A DNA stretch of 64,000 nucleotides from Bradyrhizobium barranii subsp. apii (lineage in GTDB: Bacteria; Pseudomonadota; Alphaproteobacteria; Rhizobiales; Xanthobacteraceae), in NCBI RefSeq assembly GCF_011516635.5, contig NZ_CP096255.1, positions 1,858,501-1,922,500 of the forward strand, written 5' to 3'. The first letter of the stretch is position 1. Every line of letters begins with the position of its first letter. The notes beneath the pieces were generated by a model that saw only the letters and a list, made by a program, of their open reading frames with translations, was not told the DNA's origin and made no database searches. A program made the position numbers and the translations under genes. Positions 8,077-16,908 of this stretch are shown here, one piece after another.

Positions 8077-11037
8077 CTACCTCTTCTTCCACCCACCCCG
8101 TCGCCCGGGCTGCCCGCCCGTCGACTTCGGCGCAGGCCCGAACTCCGGCCCTGACTGCCTAGAATCCGTCGGCTGGATGATCCGGCTCGTGCTACCGAAC
8201 GGCTTTGACGGCAGTGACGCGTTCTCGCGATAAGGCAGCGATTCCGGCCCGTGCATCTCGTCGAGATGCGGCTTGTGCACCTTCGAGCCGCTGCCGCCGC
8301 CGCTCGCTTTCAGCGCGGAGCTCACGGTTTTCTTCTTCATCGCGCTGACGGGCAGGTTGGCGGCGTCGCCGTACTTCTTGGTGCCAGCATAGGCGCCGGC
8401 CTTGCCCTGCACGGTGCGCTGCTTGACGGTGGGGTCGTCGACGACTGCGAGCTCGGTGGCGCGCAGGCGCTTGACTTCGTCGCGCAGGCGGGCGGCTTCC
8501 TCGAAGTTCAGATCGGCTGCCGCCTCGCGCATCCTTGTTTCGAGATCGGCGAGCACGGCTTCAAAATTGTGGCCGATCGAGATGACGTCGTCGGTCATGT
8601 CGTGGCCGCCGACCTCGACCAGCACGTGGTCGCGCTCGTAGACGGAGTTGAGGATGTCGCCGATCTGCTTCTTCACGCTCTCCGGCGTGATGCCGTTGGC
8701 GGTGTTGTACTCGACCTGCTTTTCGCGGCGCCGATTGGTTTCCGCGATGGCGCGCTCCATCGATCCCGTCATCTGGTCGGCATAGAGGATCACCTTGCCG
8801 TCGACGTTGCGCGCGGCGCGGCCGATGGTCTGAATCAAGGACGTTTCACTGCGCAAAAAGCCTTCCTTGTCGGCGTCCAGAATCGCGACCAGTGCGCATT
8901 CGGGAATGTCGAGGCCTTCGCGCAAGAGGTTGATGCCGACCAGCGCGTCGAAGGCGCCGAGACGGAGGTCCCTGATGATCTCGATACGCTCAATGGTGTC
9001 GATATCGCTGTGCATGTAACGGACGCGAATGCCCTGCTCATGCAGATATTCGGTGAGATCCTCCGCCATGCGCTTGGTCAGCACGGTGATCAGCGAGCGA
9101 TAGCCTGCCTGGGCGGTGGCGCGGACCTCGCCGACGAGATCGTCGACCTGGGTGCGGGCGGGGCGAATGTTGACGGGCGGATCGATCAGGCCGGTCGGTC
9201 GGATCACCTGTTCGACGAACACGCCGCCGCTTTCGTTCAGCTCCCAGCCGCTCGGCGTGGCCGACACGGCGACCGTCTGGGGCCGCATCATGTCCCACTC
9301 CTCGAAGCGCAGCGGGCGATTGTCCATGCAGGAGGGCAGGCGGAAACCGTATTCGGCCAGCGTCGCCTTGCGCCGGAAGTCGCCGCGGAACATGCCGCCG
9401 ATCTGCGGCACGGTGACGTGGCTCTCGTCGGCGAACACCAGCGCATTGTCGGGGACGTATTCGAACAGCGTCGGCGGCGGCTCGCCGGGCAGGCGCCCGG
9501 TGAGATAGCGCGAATAGTTCTCGATGCCGGCGCAGCTTCCGGTCGCCTCCATCATCTCGAGATCGAAGGTGGTGCGCTGCTCCAGCCGCTGCGCTTCCAG
9601 CAGACGGCCCTGGTCGTGCAGCTGGTCGAGCCGCTGCTTCAGCTCCGATTTGATCGACTTGATCGCCTGCACCAGCGTCGGGCGCGGCGTCACATAGTGC
9701 GAGTTGGCGTACATCTTGATGAATTCGAGCTCGTCCTGCTTGTGGCCGGTGAGCGGATCGAACTCCTCGATGGTCTCGATGGTGTCGCCGAACAGGTTTA
9801 CGCGCCAGGCGCGGTCTTCATAGTGCGCCGGGAAGATGTCGATGACGTCGCCGCGGACGCGGAAGGTACCGCGGGTAAAATCGGCCTGGGTGCGCTTGTA
9901 CTGGAGCGCGACGAGGTCGGCGATCAGCTGGCGCTGGTCGATGCGCTCGCCCTTCTTCAGCGCGAAGGTCATCGCGGTGTAGGTCTCGACCGAGCCGATA
10001 CCGTAGATGCAGGATACGGACGCCACGATGATGACGTCGTCGCGTTCGAGCAGCGCGCGCGTCGCCGAGTGGCGCATGCGGTCGATCTGCTCGTTGATGG
10101 AGGAATCCTTTTCAATGTAGGTGTCGGTGCGCGGAACGTAGGCTTCCGGCTGGTAGTAGTCGTAATAGCTGACGAAGTACTCGACCGCGTTGTCGGGGAA
10201 GAAACTCCTGAACTCGCCATAGAGCTGGGCGGCGAGCGTTTTGTTCGGCGCCAGGATGATGGCGGGCCGCTGCGTCGCCTCGATCACCTTGGCCATGGTG
10301 TAGGTCTTGCCGGAGCCGGTGACGCCGAGCAGCACTTGCGAACGGTCGTTGCGCTGGATGCCCTCGACGAGCTCGGCGATCGCGGTCGGCTGGTCGCCGC
10401 GCGGCTCGTACGGCGACTTGATCTCGAAGCGCACGCCGCCTTCGGACTTTTCCGGGCGCGGCGGGCGGTGCGGCGTCCACACCTTGGTGGAGCCGTCGTC
10501 CCTGCGGAACTCCGGCCGGCCCTCGCGGATCAGCGATTCCAGCGCGTCGGCGGTCGCCTTGACGCCGAGCGCCTCCATCTTGGTACGTGGCGGACGCGCC
10601 AGCGCCTCGGCGTCGTCCTCTTCGGTGGGAAGCCCGAGCTGCCGCGCCAGTTCCGGGTCGAGCGTCGGGATCGTGGCCGCGGTGCCGTAATTGGCCTGCG
10701 GCGCCTCGTCGAAACCGCCGCTCTCCGAGGCGCGGGCGCCCGGCGACTGCGGATTGGGCCGCAGCGGCATCGGTCGCGTCGTATCCTGCGGAAACTCCTT
10801 CGGCGTCGAGGCACGCGCCCGATGCGCGGCAGCTTCGCCCCCGGCGCGGCGGTCGCGCGAATTGTCCGGCGGCGGCTGCAGCCCGGTGCCCGATCCCAGC
10901 CCGGCATCGCCGCGATTGATCGCGGGATTCAGAAGTTCGGCCAGCGCCGGCCCGATCGGCTGCACGTCAGGGCGGTGCGCCTTGGAGTTCGGGGCCTTGG
11001 ATTTGGGGGATTTCGGGGGAGCAGGTTTCTTCGCCAT
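8077..11037 (-). CDS. uvrB: Excinuclease ABC subunit UvrB with N- and C-terminal extensions
   Basis: The damage-verifying helicase of nucleotide excision repair. It is loaded by UvrA, inserts a beta-hairpin between the strands and hands over to UvrC. The 986-residue product has a Walker A motif (GVTGSGKT, 238-245), the hairpin region [19 protein letters not shown], a DESH box, the QTIGRAARN motif and a UVR domain near 835-859. E. coli UvrB has 673 residues: here ~200 disordered Lys/Pro/Arg-rich residues precede [17 protein letters not shown], and ~127 basic residues follow the UVR domain. No clear GAAC-N7-GAAC LexA box was found upstream. GTCCC and GGGAC arms at 11038-11053 abut the start codon. 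Confidence 0.97.
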   Translation of the reverse strand: MAKKPAPPKSPKSKAPNSKAHRPDVQPIGPALAELLNPAINRGDAGLGSGTGLQPPPDNSRDRRAGGEAAAHRARASTPKEFPQDTTRPMPLRPNPQSPGARASESGGFDEAPQANYGTAATIPTLDPELARQLGLPTEEDDAEALARPPRTKMEALGVKATADALESLIREGRPEFRRDDGSTKVWTPHRPPRPEKSEGGVRFEIKSPYEPRGDQPTAIAELVEGIQRNDRSQVLLGVTGSGKTYTMAKVIEATQRPAIILAPNKTLAAQLYGEFRSFFPDNAVEYFVSYYDYYQPEAYVPRTDTYIEKDSSINEQIDRMRHSATRALLERDDVIIVASVSCIYGIGSVETYTAMTFALKKGERIDQRQLIADLVALQYKRTQADFTRGTFRVRGDVIDIFPAHYEDRAWRVNLFGDTIETIEEFDPLTGHKQDELEFIKMYANSHYVTPRPTLVQAIKSIKSELKQRLDQLHDQGRLLEAQRLEQRTTFDLEMMEATGSCAGIENYSRYLTGRLPGEPPPTLFEYVPDNALVFADESHVTVPQIGGMFRGDFRRKATLAEYGFRLPSCMDNRPLRFEEWDMMRPQTVAVSATPSGWELNESGGVFVEQVIRPTGLIDPPVNIRPARTQVDDLVGEVRATAQAGYRSLITVLTKRMAEDLTEYLHEQGIRVRYMHSDIDTIERIEIIRDLRLGAFDALVGINLLREGLDIPECALVAILDADKEGFLRSETSLIQTIGRAARNVDGKVILYADQMTGSMERAIAETNRRREKQVEYNTANGITPESVKKQIGDILNSVYERDHVLVEVGGHDMTDDVISIGHNFEAVLADLETRMREAAADLNFEEAARLRDEVKRLRATELAVVDDPTVKQRTVQGKAGAYAGTKKYGDAANLPVSAMKKKTVSSALKASGGGSGSKVHKPHLDEMHGPESLPYRENASLPSKPFGSTSRIIQPTDSRQSGPEFGPAPKSTGGQPGRRGGWKKR

Positions 11038-11136
11038 GTCCCGAATATGGGACGAGTCCGGCCTTCAGAAAAGAGCGAAGGTACGTCCGTGCTCAGGCTG
11101 CTGACAGCAGGTTGGCAGCAGGAGCCATGATCGCCC

Positions 11137-11163
11137 CGACGCGACAAATTTGTCGTTGCGTCG
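11137..11163. promoter_or_regulatory. Palindrome between uvrB and the metallopeptidase gene
   Basis: GACAAATTTGTC (11143-11154) is a perfect 12-bp palindrome. It is flanked by CGACGC on the left and, after three extra bases, by GCGTCG on the right, so a larger near-symmetric site results. It lies in the 245-base gap between divergent uvrB and the peptidase gene, about 100 bases from the uvrB start and 120 from the peptidase start. It could bind a dimeric regulator; which gene it serves is unknown. Confidence 0.4.
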
Positions 11164-11282
11164 GACGGCGATGGCGCTACTTTAGGTGGTGTTTATTGCG
11201 CGATGATCTGACCATTTTCGTGCATCTCGGCGGCGCTTTCGGCCGCAGGCGCGGCCAGCCGCCTCAACAGCGGGTAGATTCC

Positions 11283-12842
11283 ATGACAATCAATTTCATC
11301 CCGAACGACCCCAATGCCGTGACCGACATGCAGCAACGGCAGCAGGACGCGCGGCCCGACCGTCCGGCCGGGCGTGCAAATTTCAACTATGAGGCTCACG
11401 CGGCCGAGGCCCCGTTCGGTGTCAATCAGCGGGACTTTCTGTTCTGGCAGAGCCGGGAAGCGGCGCTCGCCGCTGTGGAGGCCTGGGAGACCTATGCCGG
11501 CAACCTCGCCAGATGGTCGCAAGGGCCTCGCATCGACATCAGCCTGACCTACAATGACGGTGAAACGGTCGGCCCCCGGCGGTTGAATGCCTATTACGAC
11601 ACGCAAGGTGTTCGGTTCTTCGACTTCAACGACGGCACCACAACCACCTTCTCCGCGGCCAGCACCGACACGGTCAGCCATGAGGTCGGCCACGCCCTGC
11701 TCGATTCCCAGCGGCCGGAGCTGTTCAACAGCCCGCTACCTGAGGTCGGAGCGTTTCACGAAGCGTTCGGCGACGTGGTTGCCCTGCTGACCGCGCTGTC
11801 GGACCAGGCGACGCGGATCAAGCTGCTTGAGATCACGCCCGACCTGTCCCAGCCGAATTTCGTCGAGGCGAGTTCCGAATATCTGTCGGCCGCCATTCTC
11901 AAGCAGTTCGGCAACGTCAATCCCTCGAAGCCGCGGCGGGCGCTGAATACGTTCAAATGGCAGCTGCCCAGCACCTTGCCGGCCGGCAAGTTCGAAGATC
12001 CGCCAGAATTGCTCACGCGCGAGAGCCACAATTTCAGCCGCGTCTTCACCGGCGCATTCTATGACACGCTCCGCGGCGTGTTCGCGGCGAGCGGCGCCGG
12101 CAGCGAGGCGGCGCTGCTGACCGCCGCGCAGACCTGCGGCAGGCTGTTGGTCGAAGCGGTGCGGCAGACGCCGGAGACGGCGCGATATTTTCAGTCCGTG
12201 GGCCGGGCCATGGTCAAGGCCGACGGCCAGATCAACAACGGCGCCAATCGCGAGATCATCGGCAAGGCGTTCTCCGATCACGACATCATGCTCGGCAGCG
12301 CCGCCATGACCGCGCCGACGGCGGCGTTGGCGGGGCCGCCACCCAAGATCCTGAAGGCGAGCGCCACGATCGCGCCGAGCACGCTCTCGGATCTGCGCGA
12401 GCGGATCGGCGCGAAGGGCGCCAGATTCGCGATCCGCCCGCTCGCCATGCTCGGGGAGGGCGTGGCGGAAGCGGTGCATCGGCGCGAAGTCCCGCTCGAC
12501 GATATCGACACCAGACTTCGCGGCGTGGTCGCCTTCGCCGCGGAGCCGGTTCTGATCGGCCGCTCCGGCGCCCGTGCGGCGGTGCTCGGCGCGTTGCCAG
12601 AGCACAACCGCACGGAGGACGAGGTCGGCGCCTTCGTCGAGACGCTGCTCAGGAACGGTCGCATCGAGCTCGACGGCAAGCCGAAGGCGGCCGCAAAGAC
12701 GGCGAAGAAGAAGAAAGGGCTGGTGGCCGCCGCCGCGGCCGACGATGCGTCGTCGAACAATGTTCGCACCCACGTCATCCGCACGGTCGGCGGCAAAAGG
12801 GTGCTGACCCGCATCCGCTTCCTGTGCGGCTGCTGCATTTGA
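11283..12842 (+). CDS. Thermolysin-like (gluzincin) zinc metallopeptidase with Cys-rich tail
   Basis: A 519-residue protein with a zinc-peptidase signature: HEVGH (133-137) gives two His ligands and the general base, and GAFHEAFGDVVAL places Glu160 as likely third ligand, like the ESGAINEAISDIF helix of thermolysin. No N-terminal signal peptide is visible (MTINFIPNDPNAV is polar), so it is either cytoplasmic or exported by another route. After a lysine cluster and alanine run (about 477-495), the tail reads HVIRTVGGKRVLTRIRF and ends CGCCI. The tail resembles that of the convergent HAD-like protein 15 bases away. The start at 11283 was chosen because upstream in-frame sequence is not protein-like. 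Substrate unknown. Confidence 0.75.
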   Translation: MTINFIPNDPNAVTDMQQRQQDARPDRPAGRANFNYEAHAAEAPFGVNQRDFLFWQSREAALAAVEAWETYAGNLARWSQGPRIDISLTYNDGETVGPRRLNAYYDTQGVRFFDFNDGTTTTFSAASTDTVSHEVGHALLDSQRPELFNSPLPEVGAFHEAFGDVVALLTALSDQATRIKLLEITPDLSQPNFVEASSEYLSAAILKQFGNVNPSKPRRALNTFKWQLPSTLPAGKFEDPPELLTRESHNFSRVFTGAFYDTLRGVFAASGAGSEAALLTAAQTCGRLLVEAVRQTPETARYFQSVGRAMVKADGQINNGANREIIGKAFSDHDIMLGSAAMTAPTAALAGPPPKILKASATIAPSTLSDLRERIGAKGARFAIRPLAMLGEGVAEAVHRREVPLDDIDTRLRGVVAFAAEPVLIGRSGARAAVLGALPEHNRTEDEVGAFVETLLRNGRIELDGKPKAAAKTAKKKKGLVAAAAADDASSNNVRTHVIRTVGGKRVLTRIRFLCGCCI

Positions 12843-12857
12843 GGCGGCGGTCTACGG

Positions 12858-13754
12858 TCAAAAGGCCGTCAAGCGGCGGCGACGCAGAATGCGCCGCCCC
12901 TCAGAATCCGTTTCCACCCGATAGGTCGGCAGCACGGGCGATGCGGGATCGGGCGGACCGTCGGCGATCTGCTTGTTGGCCGCGAGCGACTGCACATTCA
13001 GAATGGCCTCGGCCACGTCGTCAGGACGGGGCGTCGAGTGCACCGCGGTGATGCGACCGGCCGAATCGAGGCTCGCCGCGACCTCCACCGGCAACTCAAC
13101 ATGCACGTCGTTGAAGCTGCCGAGGTCGGGCGAATGCAGCTGCACCAGATTGCGTGCAGTGCCGCGGAGCTTGTTCGGGCTGAGGTCCTCGATGGATTGA
13201 AGCCTCAGGCCACGGTCGGCCAAAGCGGGTCTGAACACCGCTTCGCTGTTCTTGAAACCGGCGGCGCCAATGTCCTGCGAGATCAGCAAGGGGGCCTGCG
13301 ACCAGGATGTGAAATCGGTGCCATATCGCAGGGTCTTCATCCCAAGTTTGCGGCAGGCCGCTATATGCTCGGCATTTTCCGTGATGAACAGCGCCTGATT
13401 CAAGCCGCCATCGACACCGGCGCGCTTAAAGGCTGTCTCGAACACCAAGGCATCGGGCTTTCTCGCGCCGGCATGGGTCGACAGCGTCACGCGTTCCTCG
13501 ACCGGTTCGAAGAAGCGCCGCAGGCCAGTCCTGTCGAGCACCTCAAGGTATTCGGCAAAGGTCGCAGCGATCGCCTGTGATGTCCGCGGTTCAGGCATCG
13601 TGTAGTCCGAGACCAGGCACACGACCAGCGGCGCGTGGTCCGCCGTCTCGAAGGTCTCGATAACGCCGAGCGCGTCCTCGACGCCGGGAAACGGTTTTTC
13701 ACTGGCGGAGTCGATCAGTGTATCGCCGAGATCGAGCAGCAGAGCCTTGATCAT
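12858..13754 (-). CDS. HAD-like hydrolase with C-terminal extension, probably non-canonical
   Basis: A 298-residue protein. The N-terminal ~170 residues follow the haloacid-dehalogenase layout: motif I LLLDLGDTLI with the nucleophile position Asp8, motif II VCLVSDYT, motif III GARKPDALVF and a motif IV-like ALFITENAEHI. The usual second Asp of DxD is Gly10, and motif IV lacks the DD/GDxxxD acidic pair, so ordinary phosphatase activity is doubtful. The C-terminal ~120 residues are outside the HAD core and end TYRVETDSEGRRILRRRRL, resembling the tail of the facing peptidase. The genes converge with a 15-base gap. Confidence 0.7.
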   Translation of the reverse strand: MIKALLLDLGDTLIDSASEKPFPGVEDALGVIETFETADHAPLVVCLVSDYTMPEPRTSQAIAATFAEYLEVLDRTGLRRFFEPVEERVTLSTHAGARKPDALVFETAFKRAGVDGGLNQALFITENAEHIAACRKLGMKTLRYGTDFTSWSQAPLLISQDIGAAGFKNSEAVFRPALADRGLRLQSIEDLSPNKLRGTARNLVQLHSPDLGSFNDVHVELPVEVAASLDSAGRITAVHSTPRPDDVAEAILNVQSLAANKQIADGPPDPASPVLPTYRVETDSEGRRILRRRRLTAF

Positions 13755-13858
13755 CCGTCATGCCTCGCCTGCGCGCGCGGTTGCTGCGCCAGCATAGCAG
13801 TTGCACGGGCCGGATGGAATTGCGATTGCGAGCGTGCGACCGGATCGCCGGTCGCGCC

Positions 13859-14089
13859 TTACGCCGCCGGCGGCGGGGCCTCGTCGTCGTTGCTCGCCCG
13901 GTGCGGCTCGAGGATGTCGAGATGGATTCCGCCGCAATCGGTGCAGCGCATGGTCCAGTACTCGCACCCCGCGCGGCCGCCGATCACGCGAAGCACCGCG
14001 AGATCGCCATCGCATTCGGGACATTTCGACAGCACATTGCGGGCATAGATTCTCGGCCGCGGCGTGTCTTCGAATTCGATGACTGACAT
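13859..14089 (-). CDS. Small zinc-ribbon-like protein (76 aa)
   Basis: A 76-residue protein with CPEC (residues ~23-26) and CTDC (~49-52) about 26 residues apart, the spacing expected of a zinc ribbon, plus a further Cys in AGCEYW. The flanking strands (DLAVLRVIGG, YWTMRCTDCGGIHLDIL) fit that fold. The C-terminus is acidic, proline- and alanine-rich. Function unknown; such proteins may bind nucleic acid or a partner. A second small gene follows on the same strand upstream at 14144-14371. Confidence 0.65.
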   Translation of the reverse strand: MSVIEFEDTPRPRIYARNVLSKCPECDGDLAVLRVIGGRAGCEYWTMRCTDCGGIHLDILEPHRASNDDEAPPPAA

Positions 14090-14143
14090 GACCGGTTCCC
14101 CCTTTATGCTGCGCTGTCCCTTGGTTCGCTTGGAGTTCCGCGC

Positions 14144-14371
14144 TTATTCGTCGTCGCTGTCGTCGGCCCGCCGGCGGAAGCGGTCGATGTGGTGCTTGGC
14201 ATCGGCGATCGCCGCGTTCTGATCCGGCCAGGCGAAACCGACTTCCATGGCCGGAAACAGCACGCCGTCGATGGCGAGGGGGCTGAGATCGGCGCGGCGG
14301 ATGCGGGCATGCCAGAGGCCTTTGCCGGCCTCGAAGGATTCGATGTCAAAGCCGTCGTAGATGGTCGTCAT
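14144..14371 (-). CDS. Hypothetical protein (75 aa)
   Basis: A 75-residue soluble protein starting MTTIYDGFDIESFEAGKGLW, with an alternating strand pattern (LWHARIRRADL, VLFPAMEVGFAWPD) and a final helix (NAAIADAKHHIDRFRRRADD). The layout, with a two-strand meander and an ending helix annotated as moving with Ala and His, resembles small domains that bind or sense, but I recognise no named family. A second ATG four codons upstream is also possible. It probably shares a transcript with the zinc-ribbon gene. Confidence 0.6.
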   Translation of the reverse strand: MTTIYDGFDIESFEAGKGLWHARIRRADLSPLAIDGVLFPAMEVGFAWPDQNAAIADAKHHIDRFRRRADDSDDE

Positions 14372-14495
14372 TGTAGTCCCCAAATGTTCCGTAAGTGTCT
14401 TGTTGAAGGGTCAGGGGACCACGTTTGGCGGGTTCAGTATGTGAAGCCATTCACAAGCGGCCGGCTTTTTTGCCCAGGGCCTCGTGGAACGGGCG

Positions 14496-15413
14496 TCAGT
14501 TCCGCGGCGCGGCGCGGCCGATCCGCCTGGCGGGGCGTGCGGCGGGCTCCGAGGCCGCCCGCATGATCCAGCGCCGGAACGCGGCGAAGTCGCGCTGCTC
14601 GGTCTGAAAACTGCGATACAGCAGGTACCAGCGCATGCCCTTGGGAACCGAGAGATCGAACGGCGCAACCAGCCGGCCGGCGGCGAGATCGTCATCGATA
14701 TAGGGCCGGATGCCCATGGCGATGCCGAGGCCGTCGGCGGCGGCCTGGAGCGCCTGGCCGTAGAACTGGAATTCCGGTCCGCGCGCGTTGATGCGGGTGA
14801 GGTTCGCCGCCTTGAGCCAGATCGGCCAATCCTCCGGCGAATGCGTGACGCGGATCAGGCCTGGCCCTTTGAGGTCGGCGGGCCGCTTCAGGCCGGTGGC
14901 GAGGCGGGGCACGCAGACCGGCGTGAGGTCGCCGGCGAACAAGGGTTCGGCGACCAGGCCGGGCCAGTCGCCGGTGCCGAGCTTGATGCCGCAGCTCCAG
15001 TCCTCGCCGAACGGGACCTCGGCACCACCGGTGGTGAAGCGCACCTCGATGTCGGGCTCCTCGCTGCGAAACTCCGACAGGCGCGGGATCAGCCAGCGCA
15101 TCGCAAAGGTGTGGCCGACGCCGATGGTGAGCACGCGGACGCTGGAGGGCGCCGTCACCTGCGCGGTGAGACTTGCCAGCGCGTCGAAGATCGGCGTCAG
15201 CCCGCTTTGATAGGCGCGGCCTGCCTGCGTCAGCACGAGCTTGTTGGCCTTGCGCTCGAACAGCGCGACGCCGAGACGTTCCTCCAGCAGATGCACCATG
15301 CGGCTGACGGCGGCCGCCGACACGCTGAGCTCGAGCCCGGCCGCAGCAAAGCTGCCGGTCCGCGCCGCCGCCTCGAATGCCTTGATGCCGTTGAGAAACA
15401 GCAGCCGCCGCAA
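14496..15413 (-). CDS. LysR-family regulator, GcvA-like
   Basis: A LysR-type transcriptional regulator of about 305 residues. The N-terminal winged helix reads LLFLNGIKAFEAAARTGSF then LSVSAAAVSRMVHLLEERLG, as in the GcvA subgroup. The C-terminal part is the periplasmic-binding-protein-like effector domain. The start is uncertain: a TTG at 15413 preceded by AAGGGTAGG gives the family length, while an ATG start further upstream would run through repeat DNA. It is divergent from the TSUP exporter gene at 15721, its most likely target. The C-terminus ends with a basic Pro/Ala tail. Confidence 0.85.
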   Translation of the reverse strand: MRRLLFLNGIKAFEAAARTGSFAAAGLELSVSAAAVSRMVHLLEERLGVALFERKANKLVLTQAGRAYQSGLTPIFDALASLTAQVTAPSSVRVLTIGVGHTFAMRWLIPRLSEFRSEEPDIEVRFTTGGAEVPFGEDWSCGIKLGTGDWPGLVAEPLFAGDLTPVCVPRLATGLKRPADLKGPGLIRVTHSPEDWPIWLKAANLTRINARGPEFQFYGQALQAAADGLGIAMGIRPYIDDDLAAGRLVAPFDLSVPKGMRWYLLYRSFQTEQRDFAAFRRWIMRAASEPAARPARRIGRAAPRN

Positions 15414-15539
15414 ATGACCTACCCTTAGGAAAGCTGATGCAAGGCCAAGATAACTCAGTTTGCGAAGCCGGGGCAAGCGAGGCACAAGAATGAGAGTAAT
15501 TCCAAGTTGTGTTTCGGGGCCGCCGCCGCGTTCTTCGCC

Positions 15540-15672
15540 TCTCCCCGCACGCGGGGAGAGGCCGGAGTTTGCGAGAGCAAATTCCGGGTGAGGGGGTTCC
15601 GCGAGTCCCTCTGCCACCTTCCTTGCGGAAAGTCCCCCTCACCCCACCCTCTCCCCGCAAGCGGGGCGAGGG
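15540..15672. repeat. CTCTCCCCGC palindromic repeat in the LysR-TSUP gap
   Basis: CTCTCCCCGCACGCGGGGAGAG starts the block, and ACCCTCTCCCCGCAAGCGGGG ends it, with GAGGGGGTTCCGCGAG / CTTGCGGAAAGTCCCCCTC between them. Similar CTCCCC...GGGGAG repeats occur at 29864, 44758 and 50779. It fills most of the 307 bases between two divergent genes, so their promoters must flank or use it. Confidence 0.8.
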
Positions 15673-15720
15673 AGTGATGATGCAGCCTTCGTCCCTTACG
15701 CACGTGCAGGAGAATCTCTC

Positions 15721-16496
15721 GTGACGCCCATCATGATCGCTGCCCTTGGATTGCTGATGGTCGCCACCGCGTTCCTGTCGGGGTTGTTCGGCATGGCGGG
15801 CGGGCTGATCCTGATCGGCGTGCTGCTGGCGCTGATGCCGCTGCCGACCGCGATGGTGCTGCATGCGATCACGCAGATGGCCTCGAACGGCTGGCGCGCA
15901 TTTCTGTGGCGAGCGCATATCCGCTGGCGGCCGGTCGCAAACTACATGGTCGGCGCTGCCGTCGCGCTCGCGGCCTGGTCGCTCACCCGCTACGTGCCGG
16001 ACAAGCCGATGGCGCTGCTGCTGCTCGGCGTCACCCCGTTCATGGCGCGGCTGCTGCCGTCGAACATCAAGCCGGATCCTGACCGTCTCTGGCAGGGCAC
16101 CGTCTATGGCACGATCTGCATGGGCTTGATGCTGATGACCGGCGTGTCCGGCCCGCTGCTCGACACCTTCTTCCTTGGCGGTGATTTCGGCCGGCGCGAG
16201 AAAGTGGCGACCAAGGCGATGTGCCAGCTCGTCAGTCATTTCACCAAGCTCGTCTATTTCGGCGGCATCATCGACCAGGCCGCGAGCCTCGATCCCGTGC
16301 TCGCCGGCGTCGCGATTCTCGCCTCGATGCTCGGCACCACGCTGGCGCGGCGCATCCTCGAAGCCATGACCGACCAGCAATTCGTGGCTCGAACAAGCTG
16401 ATCACCACCATCGCCTGCTACTATATGGCCTATGGCGGCTGGCTGCTGGTTCGAACGCCGGTGCTGGCCGCCTTCGACAAGGGAGGTTTGCAGTGA
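15721..16496 (+). pseudogene. TSUP-family (TauE/SafE) anion exporter, frameshifted near the 3' end
   Basis: An inner-membrane protein with repeated hydrophobic helices and the glycine-rich segment LSGLFGMAGGLILIGVLLAL typical of TauE/SafE proteins, proposed to move sulfite or organosulfonates. The frame runs normally to EAMTDQQF (16383) and then stops at 16401. Adding one base after 16383 restores RGSNKLITTIACYYMAYGGW and a stop at 16494-16496, the expected C-terminal helix. That restored stop overlaps the GTG of the next gene. The break is either recent or a sequencing error. The LysR gene is divergent. Confidence 0.8.
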
Positions 16497-16723
16497 GCGA
16501 GATTGCCGATCCGCTGGTGCTGGACTTCGTCGAATGGGTCGCGCGCGAGCCGCGCGCCTATGCCGAGGTGATCGCGACCTGGAAGACCTCGTGCCCGCGC
16601 CTCACCATCTGGGAAGACGCCGCCGAGCGCGGCTATGTCACCCGCGACACGCTGCCCGGCGTGGGGCTGATCATCGCGGTGACGACGGACGGCGAGAGGT
16701 TGCTGCGCACGAACGGGCGGTGA
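16493..16723 (+). CDS. Hypothetical protein (76 aa) coupled to the TSUP gene
   Basis: A 76-residue soluble protein: MSEIADPLVLDFVEWVAREP followed by RAYAEVIATWKTSCPRLTIWEDAAERGYV and a LIIAVTTDGERLL strand pair. The GTG start overlaps the restored TSUP stop (GTGA), and GGGAGG sits 5-10 bases before it. The helix-turn-strand layout resembles small winged-helix proteins (DGERLLR is typical of a wing), but DNA binding is not proven. Its tight coupling supports the idea that the TSUP frame once ended at 16496. Confidence 0.7.
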   Translation: MSEIADPLVLDFVEWVAREPRAYAEVIATWKTSCPRLTIWEDAAERGYVTRDTLPGVGLIIAVTTDGERLLRTNGR

Positions 16724-16783
16724 CACCCACCTCCGCCGCCACATCGTCATTGCGAGCGCAAGCGAAGCAATCCAGAATGGGAG

Positions 16784-16889
16784 ACCCTCACCCTGAGGAG
16801 CGCGCATCTTGCGCGCGTCTCGAAGGGCGAGGCCGAGATCGGGCCTTCATCCTTCGAGACGCGCGTTCCGTGCTCCTCAGGATGAGGGT
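16784..16889. repeat. ACCCTCACCCTGAGGAGC palindromic repeat
   Basis: ACCCTCACCCTGAGGAGC on the left is matched by GCTCCTCAGGATGAGGGT on the right, and GCGTCTCGAAGG is matched by CCTTCGAGACGCGC inside. Just before it, TCATTGCGAGCGCAAGCGAAGCAATCC is a half-copy of the family at 29958-30046. The GST start codon follows 20 bases later. Confidence 0.8.
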
Positions 16890-16908
16890 CTGGCAGGGAA
16901 GGCCTTTC

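Noticed and set aside
8251..11130. 959-codon plus-strand frame opposite uvrB
   Set aside because: It mirrors uvrB on the other strand; high-GC codon use keeps the antisense frame open. Its sequence has no domain character and is biased to His, Asp, Val and Arg.
14692..16380. 562-codon minus-strand frame across the LysR and TSUP genes
   Set aside because: Crosses two real genes and repeat DNA in a different frame; no protein-like pattern.
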